44,737 bases of DNA, taken from JAHIZC01 sp043813305. GTDB lineage: Bacteria; Omnitrophota; Gorgyraeia; Gygaellales; Profunditerraquicolaceae. Shown piece by piece: positions 23,668 to 31,229 of this stretch; within the stretch, counting starts at the first letter, position 1; each line of letters begins with the position of its first letter. The stretch covers positions 1 through 44,737 of the forward strand of contig JBDRLC010000010.1 of the NCBI GenBank assembly GCA_043813305.1. The letters run 5' to 3'. Below the pieces are notes generated by a model. The model ran no database searches, was not told the origin of the DNA, and saw only the letters and a program-made list of their open reading frames with translations. The position numbers were made by a program, and so were the translations under genes.

Positions 23668-24686
23668 TGAATGTGTTAGGAATTGAAACATCTTGTGATG
23701 AAACTTCGGTCTCCGTAGTAAGAAACGGGAAAAACGTTCTTTCTAACGAAGTCGCCTCAAGCATAGAGTTTCACAAAATTTACGGGGGAGTTGTCCCTGA
23801 GATAGCCTCGCGTATGCAGCTGGAGACTATTGTCAAGGTTGCAAAATTTGCTTTAAAAAAAGCTAAGTTATCTCTTCTAGATATAGATCTTGTTTGTGTG
23901 ACAGATAAACCTGGACTTCCTGGTTCATTATTGATCGGTATCGGGTTTGCCAGATCGATAAGCGAAGCCTTAAGAGTGCCTTTGTTAGGAGTCGATCACG
24001 TATTAAGCCATATCTATGCAAATTTTCTTGATCGTCAAGGTGTTAAATTTCCCTTTGTTGCTCTGGTAGCTTCAGGAGGGCATACCAGCCTTTTTTATGC
24101 CAGGGATTTTGATCGGTTTACAATATTAGGAGAGACTCAAGACGATGCCTGCGGTGAAGCGTTTGATAAGGTAGCTAAGATCCTCGGGTTAGGATATCCC
24201 GGAGGGCCGTTAATCGAAAAGTTGGCTAAAAAAGGCGGCCGGAGAAAGATAATTTTCAGGTGTTCAAATACAGAACAACCTTTAAATTTCAGCTTTAGCG
24301 GTATAAAGACTGCAGTACTATATTATGTGAAAAAACATATTGATGCTCGAAGCTCGATGCTCGATATTCGAAAAAGACGAGGATCCAGGATCCAGTATCG
24401 AGGATCCATTGTTGCTGATATTGCTGCTTCCTTCCAGGAGACAGTGATTGAGACTTTGATCAGGAAGTCATTTCAGGCCTGCGATCTGAAAAAAGTAGAC
24501 CAGCTGGTCTGCGGAGGAGGGGTGGTAGTGAATAATAGATTAAGGGAAAGGTTCCTTGAGGCTTCTAAACAGAAGGGGATCAAATGTTATTTTCCTTCCA
24601 GGGGGCTCTCTATGGATAATGCTGCAATGGTTGCAGGATTAGGTTACCGCTTATTTAAAAAGAGAGGAGAACATGCTTACGGATAA
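23667..24686 (+). CDS. tsaD: tRNA N6-adenosine threonylcarbamoyltransferase
   Basis: 339 residues, Kae1/TsaD family, which transfers the threonylcarbamoyl group to A37 of ANN-decoding tRNAs. ETSCDETSVSVV at the start, the metal-binding H111/H115 in DHVLSHIYAN, SGGHTSLF, GEAFDKVAKILGLGYPGGP, FSFSGIKTAVL and the late VCGGGVVVNNRLRERF are all present. Oddity: residues 227-247, between the SGIKTAV helix and DIAASFQ, are an extra arginine-rich block encoded by exactly nine 7-base units (24345-24407). The active-site residues are untouched. It overlaps both neighbours. Confidence 0.96.
   Translation: MNVLGIETSCDETSVSVVRNGKNVLSNEVASSIEFHKIYGGVVPEIASRMQLETIVKVAKFALKKAKLSLLDIDLVCVTDKPGLPGSLLIGIGFARSISEALRVPLLGVDHVLSHIYANFLDRQGVKFPFVALVASGGHTSLFYARDFDRFTILGETQDDACGEAFDKVAKILGLGYPGGPLIEKLAKKGGRRKIIFRCSNTEQPLNFSFSGIKTAVLYYVKKHIDARSSMLDIRKRRGSRIQYRGSIVADIAASFQETVIETLIRKSFQACDLKKVDQLVCGGGVVVNNRLRERFLEASKQKGIKCYFPSRGLSMDNAAMVAGLGYRLFKKRGEHAYG
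24345..24407 (+). repeat. Heptamer array inside tsaD
   Basis: Nine consecutive 7-base units in one register: GCTCGAA, GCTCGAT, GCTCGAT, ATTCGAA, AAAGACG, AGGATCC, AGGATCC, AGTATCG, AGGATCC. The total of 63 bases equals exactly 21 codons, starting at a codon boundary (codon 227), so the reading frame survives. Confidence 0.88.
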
Positions 24687-25113
24687 TCAGGTTATTTTAC
24701 GCTTAATATTATCTGTGGTATTGAGTGGTTTTATCGGATTAGAACGACAGGTGCGCCGTAGATACGTGGGGTTACGTACTCATATTTTACTCTGCCTGGG
24801 TTCTTGTCTTATAATGTTGACATCGCTATATGTTTTTGATATATATAAAGATAAGGTACCTTTGGATCCTGCGCGAATTGCTGCAGGGGTAATTACGGGG
24901 ATCGGTTTCTTGGGTGCCGGAACGATCATCAGGGATAAAGAAAGAGTAAAGGGGCTTACCACAGCGGCTAGCCTTTGGGTTGTGGCGGGCATTGGTTTGG
25001 CAGTAGGCGTTGGTTTCTACTTGGCCAGTATAGTCACTACTATCCTGGCATTAGTTGTGCTTTACTTTTTGAGACGAGCAGAACAGGTAATAGAAAGAAT
25101 CCAGGACAAATAA
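24673..25113 (+). CDS. MgtC/SapB family membrane protein
   Basis: 146 residues with about four to five transmembrane helices. The MgtC N-domain signatures are clear: LSGFIGLERQVRRRYVGLRTHILLCLGSCLIML, DPARIAAGVITGIGFLGAGTII and GLTTAASLWVVAGIGLAVGVGFY. MgtC-type proteins affect Mg2+ stress survival and the F-type ATP synthase in pathogens. Their role in free-living bacteria is unclear. This is the short form without the C-terminal ACT-like domain. It overlaps tsaD by 14 bases and has a GAGGAG ribosome site. Confidence 0.9.
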   Translation: MLTDNQVILRLILSVVLSGFIGLERQVRRRYVGLRTHILLCLGSCLIMLTSLYVFDIYKDKVPLDPARIAAGVITGIGFLGAGTIIRDKERVKGLTTAASLWVVAGIGLAVGVGFYLASIVTTILALVVLYFLRRAEQVIERIQDK

Positions 25114-25130
25114 CAAAAAGGAGGTGTAGT

Positions 25131-25640
25131 ATGGGTTTGAACAGGAAGAAGATCACGGAGGAGAAGATACTTGATGTCGATGCCTCCATGCAGGGCACCC
25201 TCAGTTTCAAGGACCCGGTGAATATCCGCATAAACGGAAAATTCGAAGGGACCTTAGAGACAAGGGGTAACCTGACTGTCGGGCAGACAGCGATTGTTAC
25301 GGCGAATATCGTGGGTGACAACATCATTGTCGGCGGTAGAGTGAAGGGAAAGTTGATCGCTAAAGAAAGACTGACTCTTTTACCTACGGCCGTATTAGAA
25401 GGTGATATCTACCCGTCACAATTGAATGTTGCAGAAGGGGCGATATTCGAAGGCAAATGTTCGATGCTGCATGATTTTTTAAATGCCGAACAACTAGCCA
25501 GATACCTTGAGGTTGATCAGGATTCGATTATGGAGTGGGCGAGTTCAGGTAAGGTACCGGCAGAAAAAGAGGGCAGTAATTGGAAATTTGAGAGAAAGGC
25601 TATTGACGCCTGGGTTGCCTCGGGTAAAATCGAGAAGTAA
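25131..25640 (+). CDS. Bactofilin fused to a helix-turn-helix domain
   Basis: 169 residues from ATG 25131, chosen for its AAAGGAGGTG ribosome site. Residues 1 to about 115 are a bactofilin: GTLSFKDPVNIRINGKFEGTLETRGNLTVGQTAIVTANIVGDNIIVGGRVKGKL, the right-handed beta-helix repeat that polymerises into cytoskeletal filaments. From about 116 (LNAEQLARYLEVDQDSIMEWASSGKVPAEKEGSNWKFERKAIDAWVASGKI) the sequence is an excisionase/MerR-like helix-turn-helix (HTH_17) with wing. The join of filament-forming and DNA-binding-type domains is unusual. The next gene carries the same HTH type plus a membrane anchor. Confidence 0.85.
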   Translation: MGLNRKKITEEKILDVDASMQGTLSFKDPVNIRINGKFEGTLETRGNLTVGQTAIVTANIVGDNIIVGGRVKGKLIAKERLTLLPTAVLEGDIYPSQLNVAEGAIFEGKCSMLHDFLNAEQLARYLEVDQDSIMEWASSGKVPAEKEGSNWKFERKAIDAWVASGKIEK

Positions 25641-25665
25641 ATAAACAGGATAGAAAATTAAGATT

Positions 25666-25974
25666 ATGGGAGAAGAAAAACTTCTAACCGTCAGGGAGGT
25701 TGCATCAATTTTAGGCCTCTCGGAGAAGGAAATAATGGATTTAGCTGAAAGCGGAGATTTGCCTGCATATAAGATTGGCGGCGTATATTTGAGATTCAGA
25801 AAAGGGCAGGTTGAGGAGTTCAGGAGGTCTTATAAGAGTTTTCTACCTCAGGCAGATGCTAAAAGCTCCAATTCATTTAAGGATAATGTCAGCGATTTCT
25901 TCTATTTCAACGATTTTTATATTTTTTCCTTCCTGATGATAATTTTGTTGTTAATTTTTATATTCCAGGGGTAG
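25666..25974 (+). CDS. Membrane-anchored excisionase-type helix-turn-helix protein
   Basis: 102 residues. The N-terminal half (LLTVREVASILGLSEKEIMDLAESGDLPAYKIGGVYLRFRKGQVEEF) is an HTH_17 domain like the one ending the upstream bactofilin. A polar linker follows, then one strongly hydrophobic C-terminal helix (FYIFSFLMIILLLIFIFQG) that would anchor it as a tail-anchored membrane protein facing the cytoplasm. It may tie DNA or a protein partner to the membrane beside bactofilin filaments. This is inference from architecture and neighbourhood. Confidence 0.78.
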   Translation: MGEEKLLTVREVASILGLSEKEIMDLAESGDLPAYKIGGVYLRFRKGQVEEFRRSYKSFLPQADAKSSNSFKDNVSDFFYFNDFYIFSFLMIILLLIFIFQG

Positions 25975-25983
25975 TAAAGAATA

Positions 25984-26652
25984 ATGAGATCTGATAGCGG
26001 TTTTTGCAATCTGGGCTTTGCGAATATTGATATCGACAGGCAAAAACGCAGGGGTTTTGCTGAAGTAATCTATTCTCCGGGAAAGACCCGTGGGCAGCTA
26101 AAGAAGATTTCCGGTGAATTAATCAAACATAAGCAGGCCTTATTATTAACCCGATTAGAAAAGAGTGATTTTGTATATTTAAAGAAATCATTCTCCGGGT
26201 TGAAATATAACTCCAGGGCTAGAATCGGATATATTCATAATCGGCGTTTTATTTCAAAGAGAGGGCAAGTATTGGTGATCTCTGCTGGCACCTCAGATAT
26301 GCCGGTGGCTGAGGAGGCTGTGGTTACGCTGGAGGCAATGGGTAACCGTGTAGTAAAGCTTTATGATGTTGGTGTAGCCGGCGTGCACCGCATACTCAAT
26401 AGATTAGACATATTGAAGAAAGCCCGGGTGATTATTGTAGTCGCAGGGATGGAGGGAGCTTTAGCAAGCCTGGTAAGCGGTTTGGTCAGCTGTCCGGTTA
26501 TCGCCGTACCGACTAGTTTTGGATATGGCGCAAACTTCCAAGGGTTATCAGCGCTTCTTACCATGTTAAATAGCTGTTCTCCGGGAGTAACCGTGGTGAA
26601 TATAGATAATGGTTTTGGGGCAGGATATTTTGCAAGCCTGATTAATAAATAG
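25984..26652 (+). CDS. larB: LarB family protein (AIR carboxylase-like, nickel-pincer cofactor pathway)
   Basis: 222 residues. The C-terminal half is the PurE-like domain of LarB: VISAGTSDMPVAEEAVVTLEAMGNRVVKLYDVGVAGVHR, VVAGMEGALASLVSGLVSCPVIAVPTSFGYGANFQGLSALLTMLNSCSPGVTVVNIDNGFGAG. The N-terminal half fits LarB too. LarB carboxylates nicotinate adenine dinucleotide and hydrolyses its phosphoanhydride, the first step of the NPN cofactor of lactate racemase and other LarA-like enzymes. No larC, larE or larA is in the window, so partners must lie elsewhere, or the enzyme has another role here. Confidence 0.9.
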   Translation: MRSDSGFCNLGFANIDIDRQKRRGFAEVIYSPGKTRGQLKKISGELIKHKQALLLTRLEKSDFVYLKKSFSGLKYNSRARIGYIHNRRFISKRGQVLVISAGTSDMPVAEEAVVTLEAMGNRVVKLYDVGVAGVHRILNRLDILKKARVIIVVAGMEGALASLVSGLVSCPVIAVPTSFGYGANFQGLSALLTMLNSCSPGVTVVNIDNGFGAGYFASLINK

Positions 26653-26681
26653 GTTCTAGGTGGTAGGTTTTAGGTTATAGG
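26650..26681. repeat. Heptamer array between larB and the FmdE-like gene
   Basis: TAGGTTC, TAGGTGG, TAGGTTT, TAGGTTA and a partial TAGG, covering the larB stop and the place where the next gene's ribosome site should be. The unit is the reverse complement of the heptamer found in gatA (AGAACCT). Confidence 0.8.
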
Positions 26682-26685
26682 CGTG

Positions 26686-27102
26686 ATGAGAAATAGAAAA
26701 ATAAAATTAACTGAAGCAATAAGATTTCACGGACATCTGGGTCCGTATTTGGTGCTCGGACTTAAGGCAGGAGATCTGGCCTTAAAAAAACTGAAATGCA
26801 AAAAATATTTCCGCTTAACAGTCAAGGTCTGGGGCGCCTCTGATAAACCAAAGTCATGTTTAGTAGACGGCCTACAGCTATCTACGGGTGCAACCTACGG
26901 TAAAGGCAACATTACTAAATTAAACGGTTCGATAATCAAACTGGTAGTCAAAGATAGTGATAATTCCCAGAAGATCGTCTTGACCCTCAAAGAAGGTTTA
27001 GTCAAGGAGTTAAAAGTTGCTCGGACTCATAGAGACAGTGAATCTTTAGCCCTGAGGATATACAAGGCTTCGAATTCTAAACTATTTACGATAAGGAGAT
27101 AA
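26686..27102 (+). CDS. FmdE family protein (formylmethanofuran dehydrogenase subunit E-like)
   Basis: 138 residues from ATG 26686; a GTG three bases earlier is the alternative. The FmdE N-terminal domain is visible: FHGHLGPYLVLGLKAGDLAL, then KPKSCLVDGLQLSTGATYGKGN with a likely metal-binding Cys. It lacks the C-terminal zinc finger of longer relatives. FmdE proteins occur near molybdenum/tungsten enzymes and C1 pathways in non-methanogens as well. It sits 2 bases before acsC, so a link to C1 metabolism is likely, but its precise function is not known. A heptamer repeat array replaces a normal ribosome site. Confidence 0.8.
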   Translation: MRNRKIKLTEAIRFHGHLGPYLVLGLKAGDLALKKLKCKKYFRLTVKVWGASDKPKSCLVDGLQLSTGATYGKGNITKLNGSIIKLVVKDSDNSQKIVLTLKEGLVKELKVARTHRDSESLALRIYKASNSKLFTIRR

Positions 27103-27104
27103 AA

Positions 27105-28433
27105 ATGGCACTCTCAGGATTGGACATCTATAAGTTGCTACCAAAGACAAATTGCCGCGAATGCGGATTTGCAACCTGTCTAGCTTTTGCCATGCAGCTG
27201 GCTAAGAAGACAGTGGCAATTGAAAAATGTCCACATCTTAAAGAGGAGGAAAAAAAAGTTCTAGAGGAATCAAGTCTTCCCCCGATAAAATTAGTCTCGG
27301 TTGGCGAGGGGGATTCTAAAATCAGTATCGGCAACGAGACCGTACTATTCCGTCACGAAGAGAAGTTTTATAATCCCTGTGGAGTTGGCTTTATCATTGA
27401 AGATGATAGCAGCGATTCTGAAATTCAGGCCAAAATTGAAAAAATCAAGGAATTAAAATTTGAACGTATAGGCCAGGAGCTGAATGCCAATTTAATCGCG
27501 ATTAAACAGAACGGCGATGCCAAACGTTTTTTAGAAGTAGTGAAGTTAGTATCCGGTAATTGTAAGCTTGCGCTGGTGTTGATTAGCGATGATCTTGGGG
27601 CTTTAAAAGGCGCGTTGGATTTAACTAAAGATAAGAAGCCATTAATTTATCATGCTACAAAGGATAACCTATCGCAGATTGCGCAACTTGCCAAAGATTA
27701 TAAAGTTCCCCTGGTGGTAACAGATGCTGATTTAGAATCGCTCGCTAACTTAAGCGCAGAATTAAACAAACAGGGCCTTAGCGATTTAATCTTAGATACC
27801 GGTAGAAAGAGTATCGCAGGCAGAATCTGGGATTTGACTCAGATCAGAAGGCAGGCGTTGAAAAAGTCAAATCGCACCTTAGGCTATCCTGTTTTAGTGA
27901 TGATCGATGAGCAGGATCCGTTTGAAGAAGCGATGGAAGCAGCAAGTTATATAGCAAAATACGCCGGTATCATTCTGATAAAAAGCATAGAATCCTGGCA
28001 GACCTTATCCCTTTTAACTCTCAGGCAGAATATTTATACTGATCCGCAAAAACCCTTACAGATCGAACCAAAACTTTATTCTGTCGGTCAGGTGAGTGAT
28101 AAATCGCCGGTTTTAGTCACGACAAATTTCTCTTTGACTTATTATACTGTTTTAGGCGAAGTAGAGGCAAGTAAGGTACCCGCTTACATTGTCAGCATTG
28201 ATACAGAGGGGATGTCTGTATTGACCGGTTGGGCAGCGGAGAAATTTACACCGGAGAAGATCTCAGAATCAATAAATAAATTTGCTCTCAATGATGCGGT
28301 TTCGCATAAACGGCTGGTTATACCCGGTTATGTTGCTGTAATGAGCGGAGAGCTTGAGGATAAGTCCTCCTGGCAAGTAGTGGTAGGGCCAAAGGAAGCC
28401 TCAGGTATTCCGTCATTTTTGAAAAATTTGTAA
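27105..28433 (+). CDS. acsC: Corrinoid/iron-sulfur protein large subunit (acetyl-CoA synthase complex gamma)
   Basis: 442 residues. The N-terminal 4Fe-4S motif CX2CX4CX16C is formed by C17, C20, C25 and C42 (TNCRECGFATCLAFA...EKCPHL). The TIM-barrel domain and C-terminal cobamide-binding domain follow (TTNFSLTYYTVLGEVEASKVPAYIVSIDTEGMSVLTGWAAEKFTPE). With AcsD it carries the methyl group on cobalt from methyl-tetrahydrofolate to acetyl-CoA synthase. It heads the run acsC-acsV-cooC-acsD-acsE. Confidence 0.95.
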   Translation: MALSGLDIYKLLPKTNCRECGFATCLAFAMQLAKKTVAIEKCPHLKEEEKKVLEESSLPPIKLVSVGEGDSKISIGNETVLFRHEEKFYNPCGVGFIIEDDSSDSEIQAKIEKIKELKFERIGQELNANLIAIKQNGDAKRFLEVVKLVSGNCKLALVLISDDLGALKGALDLTKDKKPLIYHATKDNLSQIAQLAKDYKVPLVVTDADLESLANLSAELNKQGLSDLILDTGRKSIAGRIWDLTQIRRQALKKSNRTLGYPVLVMIDEQDPFEEAMEAASYIAKYAGIILIKSIESWQTLSLLTLRQNIYTDPQKPLQIEPKLYSVGQVSDKSPVLVTTNFSLTYYTVLGEVEASKVPAYIVSIDTEGMSVLTGWAAEKFTPEKISESINKFALNDAVSHKRLVIPGYVAVMSGELEDKSSWQVVVGPKEASGIPSFLKNL

Positions 28434-28436
28434 GCA

Positions 28437-30371
28437 ATGGAAAAATTTAAAGTTAGATTTTACCCGGACAATAAGGCTGTAGAAGTAGAGAAGGGTAAGA
28501 CTATACTCTCTGCTGCTATTTCAGCCCAGGTTTTTATTAATTCCAGTTGCGGCGGGGATGGTGTATGCGGTAGATGTAAGGTAGTTTTAAAAAAAGGACA
28601 GGTACTCACCCTTCGTACAGGAAGAATATCTCCGGAAGAAAGAAAACAGGGGATTTATTTAGCCTGCCTATCTACGGTACAGAGTGACTTAGAAGTTGAG
28701 ATACCTTTGGAGTCAAGATTAGACCCGGAGAAACTATCTCCGGAAGATCTGGATTTAAGGTTAAAGGGGCTTTATTCCGAGGCGGAAGAGGTAGAGTCCT
28801 CAGAATCCATATTAGGGGAGGAGATATTTCTCCATTCGCCCCTGGCGACAAAATTATATCTTGAGCTGCCGCAGCCGGATCTTCAGGACAGGGTCAGCGA
28901 TCTAGAGAGGTTATACAGACAGATAAGGCGCATCCAGGATATTCCGATCATGCAGACAGGTTTAGTTAACATCCGCAGGCTCGGAGAAGTATTGCGAGAT
29001 TCGAACTGGAGAGTTACGGTGACCTTAGGTAAAAGAAACGGAACTACAGAAATTGTTTTAGTTGAGCCGGGGGATACATCCGATAAGAATTTTGGTTTTT
29101 GTTTTGATATCGGCACCACCACGATAACTGGACAATTAGTGAACTTGAACAATAAAAAAGTGCTCGGCACAAAGGCGACCTACAATAAACAGGCCAGTTT
29201 TGGAAGCGATGTGATTACGCGTATAATCTATGCCCGCGAAGAAGACGGCCTTGAGAAATTACACCACGCAGTAATCGATAGTATGAATCATATGATCAAA
29301 GGATTGATTCAAGAGCACAACTTAGATTTAAACGACGTAAATTGTATTCTCTGCGCCGGTAATACCACTATGGTGCATCTTTTATTAAGGGTTGATCCTA
29401 CATACATCAGGAGGGAGCCCTATGTTCCTACGGCTAATTCCCTGCCTACTATCCGTGCGGCTGAAGCAGGGGTGAAGATTAATCCGCGGGGGCTTCTGCT
29501 CTGTATCACCGGAGTATCCAGCTATCTAGGAGGCGATATCACTGCGGGGGTGCTTTCCTGCGGATTGTATAAAGAAAAGGGTCTGAGCCTGCTGATTGAT
29601 ATCGGTACAAACGGTGAGATTGTTTTGGGTAACGAGGAATTCATGGTTGCCTGCGCCGCATCTGCCGGACCGGCTTTTGAAGGAAGCGGAGTCACCTGTG
29701 GGATGCGTGCAAGCCAGGGTGCGATTCAGAAAGTCCAGATCTCATCAAAAAACCTTAAAGTCAAATATAGTACGGTCGGAAATATTAAACCTCGGGGTAT
29801 CTGCGGTTCGGGCTATATCGATATTATCGCCTCAATGTTTAGGGCAGGCCTGATCGATAAGAACGGAAAGATTAAAGTGCAGGATAAGGAACGTATTCGC
29901 GACGGAGAGTACGGCAGGGAGTTTGTGGTCGCATTTAAGAAGGAATCTGATTCCAGCGTCGATATAGTAATCACTGAAGCTGACATTGAAAATCTGAAAC
30001 GCGCAAAAGCTGCGATTTATTCTGCGGCTTCTATTTTAATCAGGCACTTGGATTTGAGTTTTTCCGATATCAAGAAGATCTTTATCGCCGGAGGGTTCGG
30101 TACATATATTGATATAAAGAATGCAGTTGGTATAGGCCTGCTGCCGGATTTAGAAATAGGAAAATTTATATTCGTAGGGAATAGTTCATTAGCCGGTTCC
30201 CGACAGGCGCTGTTATCTTATGATGCGATGAAGCAAGCGAAAGAGATCGCCAATAAGATTACTTATCTGGAATTGTCGGTAGACCCGGAGTATATGGATG
30301 AATATATGGCGGCTTTGTTTTTTCCCCATACGGATTTAACAAAGTTTCCTAGTTTGAAGTTAAATCAGTAA
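28437..30371 (+). CDS. acsV: Reductive activator of the corrinoid protein (RACo), 2Fe-2S ASKHA protein
   Basis: 644 residues. An N-terminal plant-type 2Fe-2S ferredoxin domain has Cys at 38, 44, 47 and 77 (SSCGGDGVCGRC ... LACLS). A linker domain is followed by the ASKHA ATPase part (DUF4445): GFCFDIGTTTITGQLVNL, CILCAGNTTMVHLLL, LSLLIDIGTNGEIVLG, GSGVTCGMRASQGAI and IKKIFIAGGFGTYIDIKNAVGIGLLPD. It uses ATP to reduce inactive Co(II) corrinoid back to Co(I). Placed 3 bases after its partner acsC, as in acetogen acs clusters. Confidence 0.93.
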   Translation: MEKFKVRFYPDNKAVEVEKGKTILSAAISAQVFINSSCGGDGVCGRCKVVLKKGQVLTLRTGRISPEERKQGIYLACLSTVQSDLEVEIPLESRLDPEKLSPEDLDLRLKGLYSEAEEVESSESILGEEIFLHSPLATKLYLELPQPDLQDRVSDLERLYRQIRRIQDIPIMQTGLVNIRRLGEVLRDSNWRVTVTLGKRNGTTEIVLVEPGDTSDKNFGFCFDIGTTTITGQLVNLNNKKVLGTKATYNKQASFGSDVITRIIYAREEDGLEKLHHAVIDSMNHMIKGLIQEHNLDLNDVNCILCAGNTTMVHLLLRVDPTYIRREPYVPTANSLPTIRAAEAGVKINPRGLLLCITGVSSYLGGDITAGVLSCGLYKEKGLSLLIDIGTNGEIVLGNEEFMVACAASAGPAFEGSGVTCGMRASQGAIQKVQISSKNLKVKYSTVGNIKPRGICGSGYIDIIASMFRAGLIDKNGKIKVQDKERIRDGEYGREFVVAFKKESDSSVDIVITEADIENLKRAKAAIYSAASILIRHLDLSFSDIKKIFIAGGFGTYIDIKNAVGIGLLPDLEIGKFIFVGNSSLAGSRQALLSYDAMKQAKEIANKITYLELSVDPEYMDEYMAALFFPHTDLTKFPSLKLNQ

Positions 30372-30476
30372 CTAGTAATTTAAAAACAAAAAGGTCTTAA
30401 AAATATAATGATTTCAAATTCTAAAAGTTTAAAAATTACCAATTACGAGTTACTAGTGTACTAGTTACGAAATAAG
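30372..30476. repeat. Gap with inverted heptamer arrays
   Basis: The 105-base gap between acsV and the cooC-like gene has two blocks: AGTAACT, AGTAATT at 30368-30381 (overlapping the acsV stop) and AATTACC, AATTACG, AGTTACT, AGTGTAC, TAGTTAC at 30435-30469. The blocks are in inverted orientation and could pair (AGTAACTAGTAATT with AATTACGAGTTACT, one mismatch). No promoter or terminator is convincing here. Confidence 0.65.
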
Positions 30477-31229
30477 ATGGGTTATGTAATCGCTATGGCC
30501 GGTAAAGGCGGCACGGGTAAAACGACTATCGCTGCTTTAATAGTCCGGATCATAAGAGAGAAGAAGTTAGGATCTATTTTGGCAGTAGATGCAGACCCGA
30601 ATAGCAACCTTTCGGATTTACTTGGCCTTGAACTAAAGGAGACGGTGGGGCAGATTATCGATGATGTCGCCGCTTGCCCTGAGAAGGTTACTTCTGGTAT
30701 GTCAAAGGGCAGGTTTATTGAATTTCAGATCCAGACAGCGATTCAGGAAGCAGAGGGTTTTGACCTGCTTGTTATGGGCAGGCCAGAGGGCCCGGGCTGC
30801 TATTGTTATGCCAATAATGTATTAAGAAATATCATGAGTAAGTTGATCCATGACTATGACTATGTGGTGATTGATAATGAAGCCGGGCTTGAACATCTTT
30901 CCCGTCGGACAACCAGAAGCGCTAATGCGCTGGTAATCGTCTCTGACGCAACGCCGGTGGGATTAAAAGCAGCAAGCAGGATCAGTGAATTAGCAAAGGA
31001 ATTAAAGATCGATATAAAAGGAGAATTTTTGATCATCAATCGCTACGATAAAAATATTGAGACTGAAAAGCTAAAGAAACTAAAATCGGATTATTTAGGA
31101 AGTGTTCCTTTTGACCGGCAAGTCGAAATTAAAAGTTTAAACGGGAGTTCGTTAATGGATCTTGATCATAATAGCATTAGTTTAAGCATTCTGCGTAAGT
31201 TAGGAGGAAAGATATGGCAATGCAATTAG
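30477..31229 (+). CDS. cooC: CooC/AcsF-type nickel-insertion ATPase
   Basis: 250 residues, SIMIBI P-loop ATPase. A deviant Walker A GKGGTGKTT (9-17), AVDADPNSNL (switch I), the CXC nickel/dimer motif at C108/C110 in GRPEGPGCYCYANN, and DYVVIDNEAGLEHLSRRT are all diagnostic for CooC. It matures the Ni-containing C-cluster of CO dehydrogenase or the A-cluster of acetyl-CoA synthase (AcsF). The symbol is therefore family-level. Target enzyme genes are not in the window. It overlaps acsD by 16 bases. Confidence 0.92.
   Translation: MGYVIAMAGKGGTGKTTIAALIVRIIREKKLGSILAVDADPNSNLSDLLGLELKETVGQIIDDVAACPEKVTSGMSKGRFIEFQIQTAIQEAEGFDLLVMGRPEGPGCYCYANNVLRNIMSKLIHDYDYVVIDNEAGLEHLSRRTTRSANALVIVSDATPVGLKAASRISELAKELKIDIKGEFLIINRYDKNIETEKLKKLKSDYLGSVPFDRQVEIKSLNGSSLMDLDHNSISLSILRKLGGKIWQCN

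Noticed and set aside
24975..25130. Upstream extension of the bactofilin reading frame
   Set aside because: It overlaps mgtC, has unnatural composition, and the strong AAAGGAGGTG site points to ATG 25131.
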